Origin: Bacteroidota bacterium
GTDB lineage: Bacteria; Bacteroidota; Bacteroidia; Bacteroidales; M50B96
Assembly: GCA_024762835.1 (NCBI GenBank)
Contig: JANTGP010000003.1
Coordinates: 1 to 48,583 of the forward strand
Length of the DNA stretch: 48,583 nt
Direction of reading: 5' to 3'
A program made the translations under genes and the position numbers. Below, piece by piece: positions 43,906 through 48,583 of the stretch (position 1 is its first letter; each line of letters opens with the position of its first letter). The notes under the pieces are model-generated. The model searched no databases. It saw only the letters and a program-made list of their open reading frames with translations, and was not told the DNA's origin.

Positions 43906-46900
43906 TTACTTTACAACTTGCAATGAATTTGTTTTGCTTATAGTTGATGTGTTAAGTGTGTATAAATAAACACCAGCTTCGTAAGCAGATGTATTTAACA
44001 TTACTTTGTGTGTTCCTGCCAAAGTATATTCCGAAACTAATACCTCAACAACTTCACCAATTGAATTATAAACTGTTAAATTCACATAAGAGTCATTATC
44101 AATTGAATACTCAATCTCGGTATATGAAAGAGCAGGATTTGGATAGTTGTTTAAAGCTAAACCGTCAACCATGCTAAGTTTAGCTACTACACTTATGGCG
44201 TTATTTGCATAAATATCACTACCGCTTTCCCAACTCTCAACAATTACAGAACTCTCGTTTCCTGAGTTGTGATTCCAATTACGAATAGTAAATGAATTTC
44301 CTGTTTCACAAGCTGCGTTTGTAAATTCATCATTTCCCCATATTGTAATAGCAAGGTTTTCACCTGTAAATACGCTGCTGCCAACAAGAATTCCATTGGC
44401 ATTAAAAACACCAATCTCGTCACCAATTGAAGGTGTATTTTGCCATGCAGTTAGTGGAATACCAAGTGTCATGTTACTACCGGTATTAAGCTCATTTTGA
44501 AAATAAGTATTTGATGAACTGCTTTTTGCTGATTGAGCTAAAGGTCCGTTTGCAGGATAAGAATATGTTTGTGTAGTAATCATATTTAATTGATAACCTG
44601 CACCGGGAACCATATTTCCTATTGCATTAACACCATAAAGTGGCCAGTAAACCAAACCTTCACCGTTTTTACATAGAACCATATCAGCAGCTATAGGTGC
44701 AAATAAAACAGTAATATCAGCAGGGCTTGTTCTTAAGTAACCAATAATGCTCCATCCGGCAGTAAATGTCAATGGAGTTGTCTCAGGCACCACAGTTGTT
44801 CCTGTAATATCAAGTGTTTGTGCTGTAATTAAATTTATCTGATATCCTTCGCCAATTGTTAAATTGCCAATTGCATTTAATAGGAAAGCAGGCCAGAAAA
44901 CTAAGCCATCACCATCTTTAACTATACGAACTTCTGAAATAATAGGTGCAAAAATATCATCTAATGATGGAGTAAAAGGATCGATATAAGTTGAGAAAAT
45001 ACTCCATCCTGCAATTATTGAAATAGACTGTGCGTCACCAATAACAGTAATATCTTCGATATCAGCTGAGTCGCGAGGTTCAAGTTTGTAATTACCATAT
45101 GAGAAAGTAATAACACCTGTAACATTATATTGATTAGCTGAATCAGGTATGAAAGAGTAAATCAAATCGTCAACAGTACAAGCACCCGAACCATCATCAA
45201 TTACCCATTCGCCATATCCTGCATCAGGGTCAGTACATGTAGCTGCAACTGCCTGAACAAGTACACCTTCATATGCTTCTTCTGAATTCAAGTCGAATGT
45301 AGAAGTAACAGCGGCTGGAGGTAAAACATTACCCGAACTATTTAATGTATAGCTCAATAAGTTTTTAAGTTCAGTAAGGTTATAATATTCTGCAACCTCG
45401 GCAATAATAGTAATATTATCTCCAATGGCGGGTGAATTATTTGTATCATAAACATAAACGCCATTCCATGCACCTGTTCCGTCTTGTAAGAAATATCCAT
45501 ATGAAGTAAGAGCTGTAACAAGTCCTGTTGTTTGCACATTCTGACCTACATAAGGTGAATCACCGGATGGGTCGGTTGTATATTGAATATCGTAAATTGT
45601 AACAGCTGCACTAGGTTCTTCGTCGTTATACCAAAAATCAAGAACGTTTGCACCGCTTTGTACAATATAAGTCCTGTTTGGTCCACCACCTGGGAATTCA
45701 GATGTAGCCCAATCGCCGTTAATGCGGAATTTAAACTCTAAGGTATCACCAACTGTAACACCCGGGTAGGTAATGGAATAAATACCATCGGCATCAGGGT
45801 CGGCAAGTAAATCGCCTACCCATGAATTGTAATTACCTGCAACATCAAGAGAATCTGTTGCTGCAACAAAATTACCGATTGTTTCCTGATAAGTCATGTT
45901 TACATTAAATGTAACATCTTCGGTAGTTGAAAATACATGAGGATGGAAACCTAAATAATCAAATGTATTTGAATCAAATACAACCCACTCTGAGTTAGTT
46001 GCATCTGTTCCTTCTGAAGCAGTCCAATCGGTATTTCCTGTTCCAACAGTAGCTTTTCTTATTAGTGTATGGTTTGCAGTTGCAGTTGTAACTCCTGCTA
46101 CGTCCCAACCATCTCCAGGGTTAACAGATGGGTCACCAAAAACATCAATCATAAGAGTATCATTGCCAATTATTTTATATAATCCTCGGGCATCATTACC
46201 ATTAAATCCAACTACATATGCCGATTGATTGTAGGCGAATACCTCATCGGCAACAGCAAGAACTGCAGAGTCGGCAGAACTGTTTGCTATTACCCACACA
46301 GCACCGGGAGCTAAAGTTGCACCGGCAGGAAAAACATGATAACCACTCCAAGGATTACCATTATAGTTTGTGTAAATTAAATAGTTATCAAGGTAAGCGG
46401 TATCAGCTGTAGGATTATAAATTTCTAATGCTTTGTTATTACTTGAGCCTTCGATATACTCGGAAAAGAAAATATCATCAGGTAATGCAGGCATAGCATC
46501 ATCATACCAATGAGTTACTTCATTTGTTATATTGGCGTCAACTGTATATTGTCTGTTTCCTTGTCCTGCCAATTCCCAGTTTGTGTTAATTCTGAATTTG
46601 TATTCAACAAGGTCGGCATCATGAAATCCACCGATTGTTACAGAATAAATGCTGTCGCCATCAGGGTCAGCCATTGTTGTTCCACCAAAACCATTCATAC
46701 TACCGGCAACATCAACAGAGTCTACACCAATGGTGAAGTTTCCAAGTGTTATTTGATAGCTCATATTTACATTAAAAGTAACATCAATATTACCGGGAGC
46801 TGGAATTACATATGCAGTTTGTCCGGTATAAGTTCCGTCTGTGTTAACAGTAAAAGTCAGGTTGCTACCATCAATCAGCCAAAGACCATTAGGAGAACCA

Positions 46901-48078
46901 TCATTTTCAATAGCACCCCATTCATGATTGCCGCCTTCAACTGATAATATTACCGTCCATATATGGTCATTAGCAGTGACATCGCCATTTGTTCCATCGT
47001 CATACATTTGTTCGGTTGCCCAGCCTGTCATTGTTCCTTTTATTTCAATGTCAAGGTAAGAAGCGGTACCATCTTCAACTGTAAAAGTAACATCAACAGG
47101 ACCTGAGTTGTCATCATAATAATGATCAACAACATTAGTACCTGCTACAGTTGTATATGATCTGTTTGGTTGACCGTTAAGCTCTGCAGATGCCCAACTT
47201 CCGTTAATACGGAATTTGTATTCCCATGTTGTTCCTACTGCAATACCGGTAAATGTAGCAGAATATACGCCATCGCTATCAGGGTCAGCCATTGTAGTTC
47301 CGTTCCATGTATTCATATCGCCGGCAACATCAACAGAGTCAACTGCTGGGTCGAAATTACCAAGTGTTATTTGGTAGTTCATATCAACATTCATTGTTAC
47401 ATCAACAGTAGGTGTACCTGCATCTTCGTAAACCACAATATTGTCGAAAGCAATTTCTTCACTTCCTGAGTTCATTAAAAGACGAACTCTAACTACAATA
47501 GAACTTGCAGTTGGGTCGATATCATAAGAGAAAGTTTGGAAAGTAGCTGTTAATTGTGTTCCTGTTTCATTAGCAAATCCATCTAAATCTGTGTCTTCTC
47601 TCATGTCGCCATTAGTGGCATCGCCGTTTACCCAGTCGTGTCCGTAAAATGCACCAAGAGTAGTAAAAGTACCTGAGCCGTCTTTTTCATATTCAAAAAT
47701 AATATAATCGGCATCATCATATTTGTCTGTTCTGGGAGCAGCAAGCATAATTGATGCTTTTACATTTGAATATCCACTAACAGATACAGAAGGAAGAGTA
47801 ACTGAACATTCACCTGGCATACCGTCTGCGTCGGTATCTTCAGCACCAATGTAGTATAAACCATCCTCACCTGTAAGTGCTACCATTCCAAAATCGCCAT
47901 CCATTCCCCAAAGGAAATAATCGCCATATCCATCAGTTTGAAAGTCTGGAGTGTTTGTAATACTTAGAGTGTCGTCAAATGTTTCGGTATAAATTACCGT
48001 TTGACCAAACGAAAAACTTGCTATTAAAATAATTGCAAGAAAAGTTGAAAGTTTTTTTAAAAAATAATTCTTTTTCAT
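43906..48078 (-). CDS. Large modular T9SS cargo protein with CBM-like repeats, lamin-tail and OB-fold domains
   Basis: 1390 residues. After a signal peptide (FLAIILIASFSFG) come: a jelly-roll-like domain (30-220); three similar ~100-residue E-set/CBM20-48-like repeats at about 224-325, 431-533 and 720-824 (VDVTFNVNMSYQITLGNF, DSVDVAGSMN, EYKFRIN motifs); a related domain at 326-430; a lamin-tail domain (534-715, EYIEGSSNNKALEIYNPTAD); an OB-fold domain of the ExeM/NucH N-terminal type (825-1015, GLVTALTSYGYFLQDGTG); two GWSI repeats (from about 1022 and 1107); an IGVFNANG domain (1210-1305) shared with the protein at 33147; and a T9SS sorting domain (from LNNYPNPALSY, 1312-1390). No nuclease catalytic domain is present. 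A surface or secreted binding protein is likely. Confidence 0.82.
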   Translation of the reverse strand: MKKNYFLKKLSTFLAIILIASFSFGQTVIYTETFDDTLSITNTPDFQTDGYGDYFLWGMDGDFGMVALTGEDGLYYIGAEDTDADGMPGECSVTLPSVSVSGYSNVKASIMLAAPRTDKYDDADYIIFEYEKDGSGTFTTLGAFYGHDWVNGDATNGDMREDTDLDGFANETGTQLTATFQTFSYDIDPTASSIVVRVRLLMNSGSEEIAFDNIVVYEDAGTPTVDVTMNVDMNYQITLGNFDPAVDSVDVAGDMNTWNGTTMADPDSDGVYSATFTGIAVGTTWEYKFRINGSWASAELNGQPNRSYTTVAGTNVVDHYYDDNSGPVDVTFTVEDGTASYLDIEIKGTMTGWATEQMYDDGTNGDVTANDHIWTVILSVEGGNHEWGAIENDGSPNGLWLIDGSNLTFTVNTDGTYTGQTAYVIPAPGNIDVTFNVNMSYQITLGNFTIGVDSVDVAGSMNGFGGTTMADPDGDSIYSVTIGGFHDADLVEYKFRINTNWELAGQGNRQYTVDANITNEVTHWYDDAMPALPDDIFFSEYIEGSSNNKALEIYNPTADTAYLDNYLIYTNYNGNPWSGYHVFPAGATLAPGAVWVIANSSADSAVLAVADEVFAYNQSAYVVGFNGNDARGLYKIIGNDTLMIDVFGDPSVNPGDGWDVAGVTTATANHTLIRKATVGTGNTDWTASEGTDATNSEWVVFDSNTFDYLGFHPHVFSTTEDVTFNVNMTYQETIGNFVAATDSLDVAGNYNSWVGDLLADPDADGIYSITYPGVTVGDTLEFKFRINGDWATSEFPGGGPNRTYIVQSGANVLDFWYNDEEPSAAVTIYDIQYTTDPSGDSPYVGQNVQTTGLVTALTSYGYFLQDGTGAWNGVYVYDTNNSPAIGDNITIIAEVAEYYNLTELKNLLSYTLNSSGNVLPPAAVTSTFDLNSEEAYEGVLVQAVAATCTDPDAGYGEWVIDDGSGACTVDDLIYSFIPDSANQYNVTGVITFSYGNYKLEPRDSADIEDITVIGDAQSISIIAGWSIFSTYIDPFTPSLDDIFAPIISEVRIVKDGDGLVFWPAFLLNAIGNLTIGEGYQINLITAQTLDITGTTVVPETTPLTFTAGWSIIGYLRTSPADITVLFAPIAADMVLCKNGEGLVYWPLYGVNAIGNMVPGAGYQLNMITTQTYSYPANGPLAQSAKSSSSNTYFQNELNTGSNMTLGIPLTAWQNTPSIGDEIGVFNANGILVGSSVFTGENLAITIWGNDEFTNAACETGNSFTIRNWNHNSGNESSVIVESWESGSDIYANNAISVVAKLSMVDGLALNNYPNPALSYTEIEYSIDNDSYVNLTVYNSIGEVVEVLVSEYTLAGTHKVMLNTSAYEAGVYLYTLNTSTISKTNSLQVVK

Positions 48079-48314
48079 AATTCTCAGATTAATTAAACAT
48101 TATTTAAAAGTGTCTCTTTTATTTCAAAAATGAGCTAAGCAAGTTAGTTAAAAGCATTGGTTAAAACAAAATTTATTGCTAACAAGCTCTAATAACTTTT
48201 TAAACATATAAAAAGCACGCTTTGTTATTAGTTAAAAATAACTTAGCTTTTTGAATCATGACAAATATCTTGTTTATTTATCAACAATTTTTATTAATTT
48301 ACATTAATTTATTA
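48079..48314. other. Intergenic upstream region of the large T9SS gene
   Basis: No gene visible in 236 bases of AT-rich sequence. No perfect TAnnTTTG element for the minus-strand gene was found. Confidence 0.6.
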
Positions 48315-48583
48315 TTAAGGGGACTTCTAAAAATTCATTCGCATCAAGATTATCATAATTTTTCATAGGCGATTTAATTTTTAGAAGTACTATCGGGATA
48401 ATACAATAAAAATTAAAGAAGTATATGGAAAATTATAAAAACCCTTTGGGAACAAATATATCAAACAATCTGACTGCCTAATATTTTATTTAATATAGCT
48501 CGCTATTATAAAAAAATATTAGTTGCATCTTATTTGTTATATTTTGTTTCTTGAAAGAAATGAATTTTTAGAAGTCCCCTTAA
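48315..48583. mobile_element. MITE-like element with long terminal inverted repeats, ending at the window edge
   Basis: The left end (48315-48339) and right end (48559-48583) are perfect 25-base inverted repeats starting TTAAGGGGACTTCTAAAAAT; with mismatches they extend to 34 bases (30 of 34). The 269-base interior has no transposase frame and contains a further partial copy (AATTTTTAGAAGT at 48376-48388). TTAA at both outer ends may be target duplication or part of the repeat. The last window base is the last repeat base, as expected when an assembly breaks at a multi-copy element. Confidence 0.75.

Noticed and set aside
46218..47469. Plus-strand open frames opposite the large T9SS gene.
   Set aside because: They are shadows of the long minus-strand gene, with no family resemblance.

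Overview
The window looks like the end of a contig from an AT-rich member of the Bacteroidota (Bacteroidales or a relative). Three observations support this. Five secreted proteins end in a type IX secretion (T9SS) type A sorting domain. Many genes are preceded by the Bacteroidota -7 promoter element TAnnTTTG rather than a Shine-Dalgarno sequence. Several proteins have Bacteroidota-specific architectures, such as the long form of IspG, RecQ of about 730 residues and the SprB-type repeats. I see no rRNA, tRNA, CRISPR array or prophage.

Layout. 1-4254: a 5'-truncated T9SS cargo protein, a flavodoxin, and a secreted C39-like peptidase with a propeller and a golvesin-like domain. 4362-7693: ilvE converging on the acpP-fabF-rnc operon. 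7937-11774: purN, two unrecognised exported proteins and ettA. 11860-17223 (minus strand): an uncharacterised outer-membrane-type protein, then the operon DPP7-type S46 peptidase-lipA-lipB. 17224-20095: an accessory patch with a gene remnant, a RelE/ParE-type toxin-antitoxin pair, an OmpA-family lipoprotein, and a cassette-like unit in which a small membrane protein is flanked by 13-bp inverted repeats. 20096-22529: the three-gene AmmeMemoRadiSam operon (amrA-amrS-amrB). 22639-29736: a small membrane protein, ispG, a secreted CotH-like protein and recQ. 29938-32982 (minus strand): a GNAT / NAD-epimerase / PAP2 operon that resembles a ceramide and phospho-head-group pathway; the PAP2 gene carries two apparent frameshifts. 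33147-40323: a T9SS protein, a GH20 hexosaminidase, an FAD oxidoreductase, a small ferredoxin and a U32-family (TrhP/RlhA-like) protein. 40455-43658: pyrE, an SRPBCC protein and dxs. 43906-48078: a 1390-residue modular T9SS protein. 48315-48583: a 269-bp MITE-like element whose right terminal inverted repeat is exactly the last base of the window.

Metabolic links: dxs and ispG belong to the MEP isoprenoid pathway, and the flavodoxin is a plausible electron donor for IspG. lipA and lipB make protein-bound lipoate. acpP and fabF serve fatty-acid synthesis and could feed both the lipoate and the proposed sphingolipid pathways. The secreted proteins (C39-like, S46, GH20, CotH, CBM-like repeats) suggest a life of degrading protein and amino-sugar polymers.

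The least explained items are: the ceramide-like operon that lacks a serine palmitoyltransferase; a near-perfect copy of the MITE terminal repeat that fills the gap between amrA and amrS; the inverted-repeat cassette with an A10 frameshift; and the nuclease-less ExeM/NucH-like modular protein. All assignments come from reading the sequence and recalling families; no database search was run.
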